Shown piece after piece: positions 27,701-36,800 of a stretch of DNA of 64,000 nucleotides. A program made the position numbers and the translations under genes. The notes under the pieces were generated by a model. It was not told the origin of the DNA, ran no database searches, and saw only the letters and a list, made by a program, of their open reading frames with translations. Numbering within the stretch: the first letter of the stretch is position 1; every line of letters begins with the position of its first letter. The DNA is from Kordia aestuariivivens (GTDB lineage: Bacteria; Bacteroidota; Bacteroidia; Flavobacteriales; Flavobacteriaceae), in the NCBI RefSeq assembly GCF_014397005.1, contig NZ_JACGWS010000014.1, forward strand, positions 62,001 through 126,000. Reading direction: 5' to 3'.

Positions 27701-28949
27701 CTCTTTTTTGAATTACAGTATCTACAATTTTTTCAAATGGAACTTCTTTATATTTTAATGCTTGAATAATATTTTCTTTAACATTCTCTATAATTTGAAA
27801 AAAGTTAGCTTTCTCATCTAGTTTTGTACGTAAAGGAAGTGTATTTACAAAATAGCCTATTAGCCCTTGTATTTCTTTAAAGTCTCTATTGGCAACTGGT
27901 GTGCCAATACATATATCGTTTTCATCAGTGTATTTGTATAATAGAATATTCAAAACACTCGTCATAAACATAAAGGTTGTGATTTGCTTTTCTTTCAAAA
28001 ATTTATCTATCCTTGTTTTTAGTTCACCATCAATGCTATTAGAATATAATGCGCCTTTAATACTTTGTATCGACTTTCGAGGATAATCAAGCGGGAATTC
28101 TAAGGTTTTGTAATTGTGCAGTTGTTTTTTCCAAAAATTTAAAGATTCTTGTAAAAAGGCCTCATCATACAATTTTCGTAGCCATATCGCATAATCCGCA
28201 TATTGAATTGGCAACTCTTCTAGGTTAGGCATAATTCCGTGAGAAAGTGCGTGATAAATTTCGCCCAATTCAGCAAAGAAAATTGGCATTGACCATCCGT
28301 CATACACCAAATGGTGCATCACGATATGAAGCATATATTCCTTTTCTTCAAGTTTTACTAAATGAATTCTTATTAAGAAATCGTCTTTTAGTATGAAAGG
28401 AATTGCTGTATCATTTTTGAAAATTTCATTTAGGCCGCCTTTTTCAGTGATTTCTGTAAATTTCATTTTCCACAAATCACTTTTAAGAACGTATTGGTAA
28501 GCATCTAAGTTTTCATCTTGTTTTATCACTGTTCTTAAAACTTCGTGACGTTCAATGATTGCTCGGATGGTTTTTTCTAAGATTGTTATATTCAAATTTC
28601 CTTTTATACTGAATACATTGCTGGAGTGATAGTTTACGCTTCCTTGCATTTGATCAACCAACCATAGTTGTTCTTGTGCAAACGACAGTGGAATTTTACC
28701 TATTTCATCTTTATTGTATTTTGGTATTTTTTGTACTCCTTTATTTATTTCTTGAAAGTTTTTGTTTTCTGCCTTCAAAAAATCTACAATACGTGTTTTA
28801 TTGGTTTTTAAATTATTTATTAAATCTTGATCGACAGTTTTATTTTTATCAATTTTTACTTTCAGATCATTTTCGTTGAGAAAAACATCAACACCTTGTT
28901 TTTTGGCGTTGGTTAGTAATTCTAAAACGGTATCATTTGCAGAAGTCAT
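24708..28949 (-). CDS. Terminal NRPS module, TubC-C-A-T-TE
   Basis: 1413 aa. TubC-like docking domain 1-60 (start MTSANDTVLELLTNAKK), C (HHLVYDG near 213), A (YTSGTSGMPKG near 701), T (GGHSLTA near 1078) and a type I thioesterase (FCAPPGGG; nucleophile motif GYSFGG near 1208; Asp near 1234; His near 1390). The TE would release the finished peptide by hydrolysis or cyclisation. A code: D-G-W-H-M-G-N-V-V-K, substrate not recognised. The C-A-T part is a close paralogue of the next NRPS upstream (29133-33728), which has the same ten code residues but a reductase instead of the TE. It has no acidic-aliphatic tail, as expected for a last protein. Confidence 0.95.
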   Translation of the reverse strand: MTSANDTVLELLTNAKKQGVDVFLNENDLKVKIDKNKTVDQDLINNLKTNKTRIVDFLKAENKNFQEINKGVQKIPKYNKDEIGKIPLSFAQEQLWLVDQMQGSVNYHSSNVFSIKGNLNITILEKTIRAIIERHEVLRTVIKQDENLDAYQYVLKSDLWKMKFTEITEKGGLNEIFKNDTAIPFILKDDFLIRIHLVKLEEKEYMLHIVMHHLVYDGWSMPIFFAELGEIYHALSHGIMPNLEELPIQYADYAIWLRKLYDEAFLQESLNFWKKQLHNYKTLEFPLDYPRKSIQSIKGALYSNSIDGELKTRIDKFLKEKQITTFMFMTSVLNILLYKYTDENDICIGTPVANRDFKEIQGLIGYFVNTLPLRTKLDEKANFFQIIENVKENIIQALKYKEVPFEKIVDTVIQKRDLSKSPIFQIMLSVQNDQTNKKSANNDFNEIQIEIQTSEGVFTKFDLTFTIVNTVDSIVLDIEYCTDLFEKEAIERISKYFIHLIKLLLNAPEQSINDLDLITTADKQKLIYDVNTIDDHFIKNDTETILDYFDQQVASNPNAIAVISSEKNEKLTYKELNDKANKLAHYLKESYNIQQDDLVGIMLERSSLMIVAILGILKSGAGYLPIDLEYPVDRKMFMIENSKIKSLIISSKDIFDEILAANINVFTIDSKLDAISEYSGDKSLNNSHHDSLAYTIYTSGTSGMPKGVMIEHKSLVNLCLYHKEFYKVTNDSRVALYHGTSFDGSVWELFPYLIAGARLYPIESNDIRFDMRKLAEFIEENEITHIHVPTQIVLNLIDQDISLKNTIVMTGGEALKIPKANSLKIYNNYGPTEGTVVSTDYKVSPYDLGSIPIGKPIGGVSAYVLNKNKQLLPQGCIGELYIGGNGIARGYLGKEELTNKVFLDDDFLNRGSKMYKTGDLVRLGNDGNFEFKGRVDRQVKIRGYRIELSEIESVLMEIEAVSNAIVIDKVKNEDVQLVAYLVIEGDFDKKEIIKYMTAKVPKYMIPGSIVKIDTMPLNENGKIDFKKLLDIENNNTVKENYTTPKNQIEKGVTEIWEKLLGVEKIGINDDFFDLGGHSLTATKMIALIEREFDFQLPISILFEHPSIKKIADVIRSKNESNEAKILVPIHTEGTKTPIFCAPPGGGNVLIYNDLSKELGSEQPLYAFQSSGIDMKSEILESIEEMATLFIKEMQKIDAEGPYTLLGYSFGGKIIYEMALQLIREGFKVNNLIILDALAPDKVVKDYKSVLPSSYMKWVLYFKDLYNLKLNDQNLKMDLSYSDLINKSENAQLKVFHDKLIELGEPFTFEQIKSFINVYISNSQIKYLPEIKDIPNLSIILFKALKVESAFSIDQLEERKKFFGEIVDQDDLGWNDFTSTAVKAFDVDCSHIDMIGLPHIAEIAEEINKHLGYN

Positions 28950-28970
28950 AAGGTAGTATTTTTAAATTTT

Positions 28971-29065
28971 GGCAATTATTTTTTCACTCGATAGCCTTTC
29001 AGCTTCAATTCCTTTAACCTTACAATAGCTAATAATTTATCAGGAAGTGATTCTTCGGTATGTTT
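28971..29065 (-). pseudogene. Remnant of the 3' end of a second cmlA-like gene
   Basis: This stretch between two NRPS genes matches the last 100 bases or so of the intact CmlA-like gene at 22881-24485. Both share the 20-mer TAGCCTTTCAGCTTC plus flanking TTCTTCG/TTCTTCT, TTTAT and ACAATA blocks in the same order; a 1-nt gap and one gap of about 12 nt align the rest. In the corresponding frame the pieces EES.P, KLL and the final K-rich end are still readable, but the frame is broken. No other part of the gene is left: upstream comes the reductase-type NRPS directly. I take it as the footprint of a duplicated NRPS+cmlA unit. Confidence 0.8.
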
Positions 29066-29132
29066 TCAACGAATATGCTGAAAACCAGCATTTACTGTGG
29101 CTTTTTTGGTAGTTATAACAGTTATATTATTT

Positions 29133-32100
29133 TTAGTTGTAGTCGTTAACTGCGCTACGTACATAGTGCTTCACATAGTCTTTCATATCAGGGAATTCTA
29201 GCCCTAATTTTTCTTTAACAATCCTCATCGTCAATTCGTTTGAATTGTGAGTCATATCATCTTCGATTCCATCTTCTCTTACAGGGTGATTTCCTTCTAA
29301 TGCATTTATTAATTCGGGAGAGTTAAAGTCGATAAATGATAAGATTGGTAAATGTAGTTTGTCAGAATCTTCTAAAAATTTCATTAACAGCTGTTGTAAG
29401 GTTAGGTTTTCAATTTTTTTATCTAATCCAACAGAATTATCAAAAATTCGCTTTAATGACACCAAACGATTGTTGTTTAAATGAAATATGTTTTGTTCCA
29501 AATCATTTTGAAGAGATAATTTAGTAATAACCTCACTTACAAAGTCTATAGGCGTTATTGGCGCCATATATTCGGATGTATACGCACCTAGTTCATAACA
29601 CGATTTGAGAAGTTTTGTGAACCATTGAGATTTTGGTATTTTACCTGTAATTAAATCTCCTGTGGTTAGTCCAATTCTATAGATTTGAATTGGCATTCCC
29701 GCATCTAGCGATTTTTTCATCATTATTTCTCCTACACATTTACTAGCTCCATATCCATTAAATTCATGATGAATTTCATATTCTCTAGAGCTCCATTCGA
29801 AAAATTTATTTTCATGATGTGGAGGAATGAATCTTCCAAGATTTGATAGGTGGATGATTTTTTTTAATTTGTTTTTTAGAGAAAAATTCAATAATTCGAT
29901 AGTTCCATACACATTGGTGTTTTTGAGTTTGCTATATGGAGAATGATGATCCATATAGGTTGCGCTATTGTATACATAATCAATTTTCTTGCTTAATTGA
30001 TTGTACATTTTAAGTTCTATGCCAAGATATGCTTTAGAAAGATCTCCTTTTACAGCTACAATTCTATCATCAAATGAAGCATCATAGAGATTATAATCTT
30101 TCAATGAGTTAAGTATTCTCTCCTTGCAGACTAATCCTTCTTTTTCTCTTACTAAACAGTATATCGTTGCCTGTGTATTAATGAGTAAATCTTTTAATAA
30201 ATAGGTTCCTATAAAACCTGTTGCGCCTGTTATTAGTATATGTTCAGGAACTAATTTGAATTTTTCTAAAGAATCAATCATTGAGAAATCAATATCTAAT
30301 TTGCTTTCTTTTTCTAAATCAAGAACTTTAAATAATTTATCTTTTAGCGTTTCTTTATTCGTAATATAATCTGCAAGTTTCGCAATTGTTGAAAAGTTGA
30401 ATAGTGTTTTTACCTCAACATCTTCTTTAAATTTCTTCTTGAATAGGGGAATCATTTTAGTGATTAGTAAAGAATATCCTCCAAGTTCAAAGAAGTCATC
30501 ATTTATTCCAATCTTTTTTAACCCAAGCAATTGCTCCCAAATTTCAGTTATGTCCTTTTCTACCTGGTTTCTAGGAGCTATGTAGTTTTCTCGTAATGTA
30601 TTATTGCCTTCAACATCTGGTAATTTTTTGATATCAATTTTTCCATTTTCATTGAGAGGTAATGCATCTATTTTGACAATGAAACTAGGGATCATATAAC
30701 CCGGAACTTTAGTCGTTAGGTATCTAATAATTTCTTTTTTATTAAAGTCTCCATCTATCACAAGGTATGCGACTAAAGATATGTTTTGATTTTCAACTTT
30801 GTCAATAACTATTGCATTAGAAATCGCTTCAATTTCCATTAAAACATTTTCTATTTCACTTAGTTCTATTCTGTATCCTCTGATTTTAACTTGCCTGTCC
30901 ACACGTCCTTTGAACTCCAAATTTCCATCATTACGTAACCTAACCAAATCTCCTGTTTTATACATTTTGCTTCCCCTATTCAGAAAATTATCCTTTAGGA
31001 ATACTGTATTTGTCAGTTCTTCTTTTCCAAGATAGCCTCTGGCAATTCCGTTTCCTCCTATGTATAATTCTCCTATACAACCTTGTGGTAGTAGTTGTTT
31101 GTTTTTATTTAAGACGTATGTAGACACGCCAGATATCGGTTTACCAATTGGAATACTTCCTAAATCGTAAGGGCTTACTTTATAATCCGTAGAAACAACT
31201 GTTCCTTCCGTGGGTCCGTAGTTATTGTAAATTTTTAATGAATTCGTTGTTGGTATTTTTAGCGCTTCCCCACCAGTCATTACGATTGTGTTTTTAAGAC
31301 TAATGTTTTGATCTATTAAATTCAATACTATTTGAGTAGGAACGTGTATGTGTGTGATTTCATTTTCTTCAATGAATTCAACTAATTTCCGCATATCAAA
31401 TCGGATTTCATTACTTTCTATCGGATATAAACGTGCTCCCGCTATTAGGTATGGAAAAAGTTCCCAAACCGATCCGTCGAATGATGTTCCTTGATAGAGT
31501 GCTACTCTAGCATCTTTTGTTATGTTATGAAGATTTGTGTGATACGTACAAAGGTTTAGTAATGATTTGTGTTCAATCATTACTCCTTTGGGCACTCCAG
31601 AAGTTCCTGACGTATAGATTGTATACGCTAAACCATCATCACTACTGCTGTTTAGACTTTTACCTGGATATGCTGGAATGAAACCTAGTTTACTATCAAT
31701 TATGAATACATTTAGGTCTGCCGCTAAAATTTCATCAAAGATATCTACCGAAGAAATTATTAAACTTTTTATTTTCGAGTTTTCAATCATGAACATTTTC
31801 CTATCTACTGGATAATCTAGATCAATTGGAAGATATCCCGCGCCCGATTTCAAAACTCCAAGAATAGATATAATCATCGACGGAGAACGCTCCAACATGA
31901 TCCCAACTAAGTCATCTTTTTGAATGTTGTATGATTCTTGTAAATAATAGGCAATTTTATCAGCCTTATCATTCAGTTCTTTATATGTTAATTCTTCGTT
32001 TTTTTCAGGTGAAATAACTGCAAGCGCATTTGGGTTTTGTGCTACTTGTCGATCAAAATAATCTAAAATCGTCTCTGTATCATTTTTGATAAAATCGTCA

Positions 32101-33728
32101 TCAATCGTATTTACATCATGGATAAGTTTTTGTTTATCGTCAGCAGTGATTAATTCTATATTGCGTATGGGTTGTTCGGGTGTTTCTAGCAATAATTTAG
32201 TTAGATGACTAAAATACTTGCCTATTCTTTCTACAGTTTCCCTTTCAAATAAATCAGTACAGTATTCAATATCTAAAACTATTGAATCTGCCCTGCTTTC
32301 AATAGTAAATGTCAAATCGAATTTTGCAAATACACCTTCTGAAGGTTTTATTTCTATCTGAATTTCATTGGCATTCCCATTAGCGTTTGCGTTCGCTGCT
32401 TCAGTTTTAGCTAATTCCCCAGTGATCTGATCATTTTGAACAGATAGCATAATTTGAAATATAGGCGTTTTACTTAAATCTCTTTTTTGGATTACGGTAT
32501 CTACAATTTTTTCAAACGGAACTTCTTTGTATTTTAATGACTGCACAATGTTCTCTTTGACACTTTCTATGATTTGAAAGAAATTAGAGTTTTCATCTAG
32601 CTTTGTACGTAAAGGAAGTGTGTTTACAAAATAACCTATTAAACTTTGTGTTTCTTTATGGTCTCTATTGGCAACAGGTGTTCCAATACAGATGTCACTT
32701 TCATCCGTGTATTTGTATAATAGAATGTTTAGAACACTCGTCATAAACATAAAGGTTGTCAGTTGTTTTTCTTTCACAAATTCATCAATACTTGTCTTTA
32801 GTTCAGTATCAATGTTACTTGTATGTACTGCTCCATTTATGCTTTGTATAGACTTTCTAGGGTAATCAAATGGGAAGTCTAAGGTTTTGTAATTATGTAG
32901 TTGTTTTTTCCAAAAGTTTAAAGATTCTTTTAAGAAGGTTTCATCATATCGTTTTCTTAGCCATATGGAGTAATCCGCATATTGAATTGGGAGTTCTTCT
33001 AAATTAGGAACAAGTCCGTGAGAAAGCGCGTGATATATTTGTACCAATTCAGTAAATAGAATTGGCATGGACCATCCATCATATACCAAATGATGCATTA
33101 CTATATGAAGCATATATTCCTTTTCTTCAAGTTTTACTAAATGAACTCGTATTAAGAAATCATCTTTTAGTGTAAAAGGAGCTGCTGTATCATTTTTAAA
33201 GATTTCATTTAGGCTGCCTTTTTCCGTGACTTTGGTAAATTTCATTTTCCACAAGTCACTGTTAAGAACATATTGGTAGGTGTCTAAGTTTTCGTCTTGT
33301 CGTATGACAGTTCTTAAAACTTCGTGACGTTCAATGATTGCTCGGATGGTTTTTTCCAAAAGCGAGATATCCAAACCTCCTTTTATATTAAATACGTTGC
33401 TCGAATGATAGTTTGCGCTTCCTTGCAATTGATCAACAAACCATAGCTGTTCTTGCGCAAAAGTCAGTGGAATTTTACCAATTTCATCCCTATTGTATTT
33501 TGTTATTTTTTGTATGCCTTTGCTTATTTCTTGAAAATTTTTGCTTTCTGCCTTCAAAAAATCCACAATGAGGCTTTTATTGCTTTTTAAAATATTTATT
33601 AAATCCTGATCGACAGTTTTGCTTTTGTCTATTTTCACTTTCAAACCATCTTCTTCAAGAAAGACATCAACACCTAGCTTTTTGGCATTGGTTAATATTT
33701 CTAAAACGGTATCATTTGCAGAATTCAT
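29133..33728 (-). CDS. Terminal NRPS module with reductive release, TubC-C-A-T-R
   Basis: 1531 aa. TubC-like docking domain 1-60 (start MNSANDTVLEILTNAKK), C (HHLVYDG near 213), A (YTSGTSGVPKG near 709), T (GGYSLLI near 1084, Tyr in place of the usual His) and a Lys2/CAR-type thioester reductase domain: nucleotide-binding GATGFIGTYLL near 1171, later YGASKCVGE (Tyr/Lys pair, near 1326). R domains release the chain as an aldehyde or, after a second reduction, an alcohol, using NAD(P)H. The A code D-G-W-H-M-G-N-V-V-K is identical to that of the neighbouring TE-type module, and the first about 1080 residues are strongly alike. The two genes are therefore tandem duplicates with different chain-release ends. 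Confidence 0.95.
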   Translation of the reverse strand: MNSANDTVLEILTNAKKLGVDVFLEEDGLKVKIDKSKTVDQDLINILKSNKSLIVDFLKAESKNFQEISKGIQKITKYNRDEIGKIPLTFAQEQLWFVDQLQGSANYHSSNVFNIKGGLDISLLEKTIRAIIERHEVLRTVIRQDENLDTYQYVLNSDLWKMKFTKVTEKGSLNEIFKNDTAAPFTLKDDFLIRVHLVKLEEKEYMLHIVMHHLVYDGWSMPILFTELVQIYHALSHGLVPNLEELPIQYADYSIWLRKRYDETFLKESLNFWKKQLHNYKTLDFPFDYPRKSIQSINGAVHTSNIDTELKTSIDEFVKEKQLTTFMFMTSVLNILLYKYTDESDICIGTPVANRDHKETQSLIGYFVNTLPLRTKLDENSNFFQIIESVKENIVQSLKYKEVPFEKIVDTVIQKRDLSKTPIFQIMLSVQNDQITGELAKTEAANANANGNANEIQIEIKPSEGVFAKFDLTFTIESRADSIVLDIEYCTDLFERETVERIGKYFSHLTKLLLETPEQPIRNIELITADDKQKLIHDVNTIDDDFIKNDTETILDYFDRQVAQNPNALAVISPEKNEELTYKELNDKADKIAYYLQESYNIQKDDLVGIMLERSPSMIISILGVLKSGAGYLPIDLDYPVDRKMFMIENSKIKSLIISSVDIFDEILAADLNVFIIDSKLGFIPAYPGKSLNSSSDDGLAYTIYTSGTSGVPKGVMIEHKSLLNLCTYHTNLHNITKDARVALYQGTSFDGSVWELFPYLIAGARLYPIESNEIRFDMRKLVEFIEENEITHIHVPTQIVLNLIDQNISLKNTIVMTGGEALKIPTTNSLKIYNNYGPTEGTVVSTDYKVSPYDLGSIPIGKPISGVSTYVLNKNKQLLPQGCIGELYIGGNGIARGYLGKEELTNTVFLKDNFLNRGSKMYKTGDLVRLRNDGNLEFKGRVDRQVKIRGYRIELSEIENVLMEIEAISNAIVIDKVENQNISLVAYLVIDGDFNKKEIIRYLTTKVPGYMIPSFIVKIDALPLNENGKIDIKKLPDVEGNNTLRENYIAPRNQVEKDITEIWEQLLGLKKIGINDDFFELGGYSLLITKMIPLFKKKFKEDVEVKTLFNFSTIAKLADYITNKETLKDKLFKVLDLEKESKLDIDFSMIDSLEKFKLVPEHILITGATGFIGTYLLKDLLINTQATIYCLVREKEGLVCKERILNSLKDYNLYDASFDDRIVAVKGDLSKAYLGIELKMYNQLSKKIDYVYNSATYMDHHSPYSKLKNTNVYGTIELLNFSLKNKLKKIIHLSNLGRFIPPHHENKFFEWSSREYEIHHEFNGYGASKCVGEIMMKKSLDAGMPIQIYRIGLTTGDLITGKIPKSQWFTKLLKSCYELGAYTSEYMAPITPIDFVSEVITKLSLQNDLEQNIFHLNNNRLVSLKRIFDNSVGLDKKIENLTLQQLLMKFLEDSDKLHLPILSFIDFNSPELINALEGNHPVREDGIEDDMTHNSNELTMRIVKEKLGLEFPDMKDYVKHYVRSAVNDYN

Positions 33729-33806
33729 AAGGTTGTATTTTAAATTTTGATAGTTATCTTTTATTAAGATTTTATTGGAGTATTGCTAGCTTTCTAAAGC
33801 TATGAT

Positions 33807-36800
33807 CTAAATGTCCAGAATTTCATATTCTGATTCTGCGTCTTCAGGCTCAGAGCTTGATAACTGAATATAATTCGCTAAACTTTTAATAGTTGTATAG
33901 TTGAATAGCGTTAAGAAAGGAAGTTGAATGTTAAGTTTTTCTTCTATTTTAGATATTACACTAATAACTAAAAGAGAACGACCTCCCAAATCAAAAAAGT
34001 CGTCTGTAATTCCTACCTGCTCTACTTCTAGTAATTCTTCCCATATAGCAACAAGTGTTTTTTCCAAAGTGGTGCTCGGTGCTATATATTCTTTATTTAA
34101 CACATAATTATTCACTCTTTGTTGTAATACTTTCCTGTGTACGTTTCCATTAGTATCCATTGGGAATTCTTCTACTTCCACAAATGAAGTAGGTATCATA
34201 TATGCTGGCATAATATCGTTTAGATATGACTTTATGCTTTCCTCATCAAAAGTTTCTTTTGCCAATATACATGCCATTAAGCTATCAGAGTTTTTCTCAT
34301 CCTTTTTTATAAATACAGAAGCATCTGCTATTGAATTGTGGTTTTTTAAAGCGAATGCGATATCGTCTAAATCGATTCTATAATCTCTATATTTTACTTT
34401 TAAATCTTCTCTTCCAACGAGTTCTATGGCATCAGACGCAGACCAACGAGCTAAATCGCCTGTTTTGTATAAAAGTTTATGATTTTCATCTCCATAAGGA
34501 TTCGTAATAAACTTTTCTGAAGTAAACTCAGAATTATTCAAGTATCCGTCTGTCAATTGTGTCCCTGAAGTATATAAATAGCCTACTGTTCCATCGGGAA
34601 CCAATGCTAAATTAGAATCTAAAATATAGAAATTGTTTCCCTGAAATGGCTTTCCTATTGAATTACTTTTTACAGATTCATTTGAAAAATCATGCAAATT
34701 ATGACTTGAGTGCATCAATGTTTCAGTATGTCCATATAGCGAAATTAGTTTCGCTTTTAAACCTAGTTGTTTGTATAGTTTGATAAAATCAGGTGCTAAG
34801 TTAGTGTCTGATAGTACAACATGTTTTAGTTTTGACAGATGCGAATCTTCAATGATTGTTCTTAAATACGACATTAGAAAAGATAGATACCATGTCGAAA
34901 CATGCAAATGTGTGATATTAGTATCTCTTACAAGGTTTAAAAATGAAGGCACATCCAGATCTTTTTGAGATGCTGGAATCACTAAACTCGATCCTGGTAA
35001 TATCCATCCAAATAGTTCATAAACTGTTGTATCTACCGCAGGATCACCTTTTAAAAGCATTCTATCCGATGACTCTAAAGGATAGTTATCGTGCATGGTG
35101 TTTAGCAATGAATATAATGCCTTGTGTGTTGATATGACACCATGAGGTTTGCCTTTTTTCCAATTGTACATAATGTGAGATGCATCTTCTGGAAGAATAG
35201 AAACAGAGGTATTAGCAATAGGAAATGTGCTTAGTTTCTCAGCATCTGAATCTATAAAAATGATCTTATACGCAGCATTTTGTTCAAAAAGATCATCGAA
35301 TTTTGTTTCACTAATTACTAGATTAGAATTTGCATTTTCTAAGATAGCTACTGTAAGGTGTTTTGAATTGGATATGCTCAACGGAATATATACAGCACCT
35401 AATTTTAGAATACCAATAATTCCAACCATCATACTAAAGGAGTTTTCTAATAATAGTGGAATCATGTCTCCCTTTTTAACACCTTTATGAGCTAAATAAT
35501 GTGCGAATTGATTAGATTTTTCATCTAGTTCTTTATAGGTAATTAGTTGTTTGTCTAAAACAATAATAGCTGCCTGATTTGGATTTAATTTAGCTTGATT
35601 TCTAAATATATCCAATATCGTTTCGTTTTTATCAAGGTTTATTTCTAACGTATTGTATCGGGAAAGGATTTCATTTTTATCAGATGCTTCTAGGATAGAA
35701 CTATTGCCAATTAGCTTATTTGGATCAGCAGTAAATATAGATAACAACGCTTTAAAGTGATTCGCCATTTTTTTGATTGTCTCTTCATTAAATAAATCAG
35801 AACAATATTCAAAATCTACATTTAATTCTTTACCTACTCGTATGACTCCTACAGTTAAGTCAACTTTTGCACTGTCATGTTCATAGTCTTCTTCTAACAA
35901 GGAAAGATCCGTTAGTTCAGTATTTTTTGCAACCGGATTATTTTGCAATGTAAACCCTACATCAAATAATGGATTTCTGTTTGTTACTTGTTTATCAGCA
36001 ACTTCGCTAACTATTTTTTCAAAAGGAACATCTTGATTTTCATAAGCTTCTAAAGTAGTTTCTTTTACATTTTTCAGGAATTCAGCAAATGGTATATTTA
36101 AGTCAAGGTTGTTTCTTAAAACGATGGTATTCGCAAAAAAGCCTATTAAAGGTTCTACTTCTTTAGCCGTTCTATTAGCAATTGCTGTACCAATGGATAT
36201 ATCTGTTTGTCCGCTATATTTATAAAGTAATATTTTAAAGATCGCTATTAGCAACATAAATAATGATGCATCATGTTTCTTAGCTTGTTCTTCCAGTTTT
36301 TCGCTTAAAGTTTCATCTAAATAAAATTGATATAGTTTTCCTTTTTGACTCTGAGTTTCCCCTCTTGGGTAGTCTAAAAAGAGGTCTAATGATGCTGCAC
36401 TTTCTAATTTCCTCTTCCAATATTCTAGTCTTTCTGCTAGTTTTCCATTTTCAAACTGCTCATTTTCCCATATACTAAAATCTGCATATTGAATAGGTAA
36501 TGCTTCAAAATTAAGTTGTTCTCCTTTTTTAAGCGTGTTAAATATTTGAACCAATTCATTAATGAAAATTGATCTAGACCAACCATCAAAGGCAATATGA
36601 TGAATAATTATACTTAAAACATATTCATCTGAAGGAGTATGAATTAAAAGACCTCTTAATGGATGTTCTTCAGCTAATTTAAAAGGCGTGTTTACTTGAT
36701 TTTGAATCAGTTCTGTCATAGAACTGCTACTATTTGATAAACGAGTATGTGCTAATTTCCAAGTATCTTTTTCTAAAACTTTTTGATATGGCAGTCCATC

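Noticed and set aside
29068-29084. Hairpin ATGCTG/CAGCAT downstream of the reductase-type NRPS as a terminator
   Set aside because: Six pairs and no following U-run; it is next to the cmlA remnant and looks like chance.
33787-33802. Palindrome TAGCTTTCTAAAGCTA as a terminator between NRPS genes
   Set aside because: The stem is short, has no U-run on the minus strand, and the flanking genes appear to form one operon.
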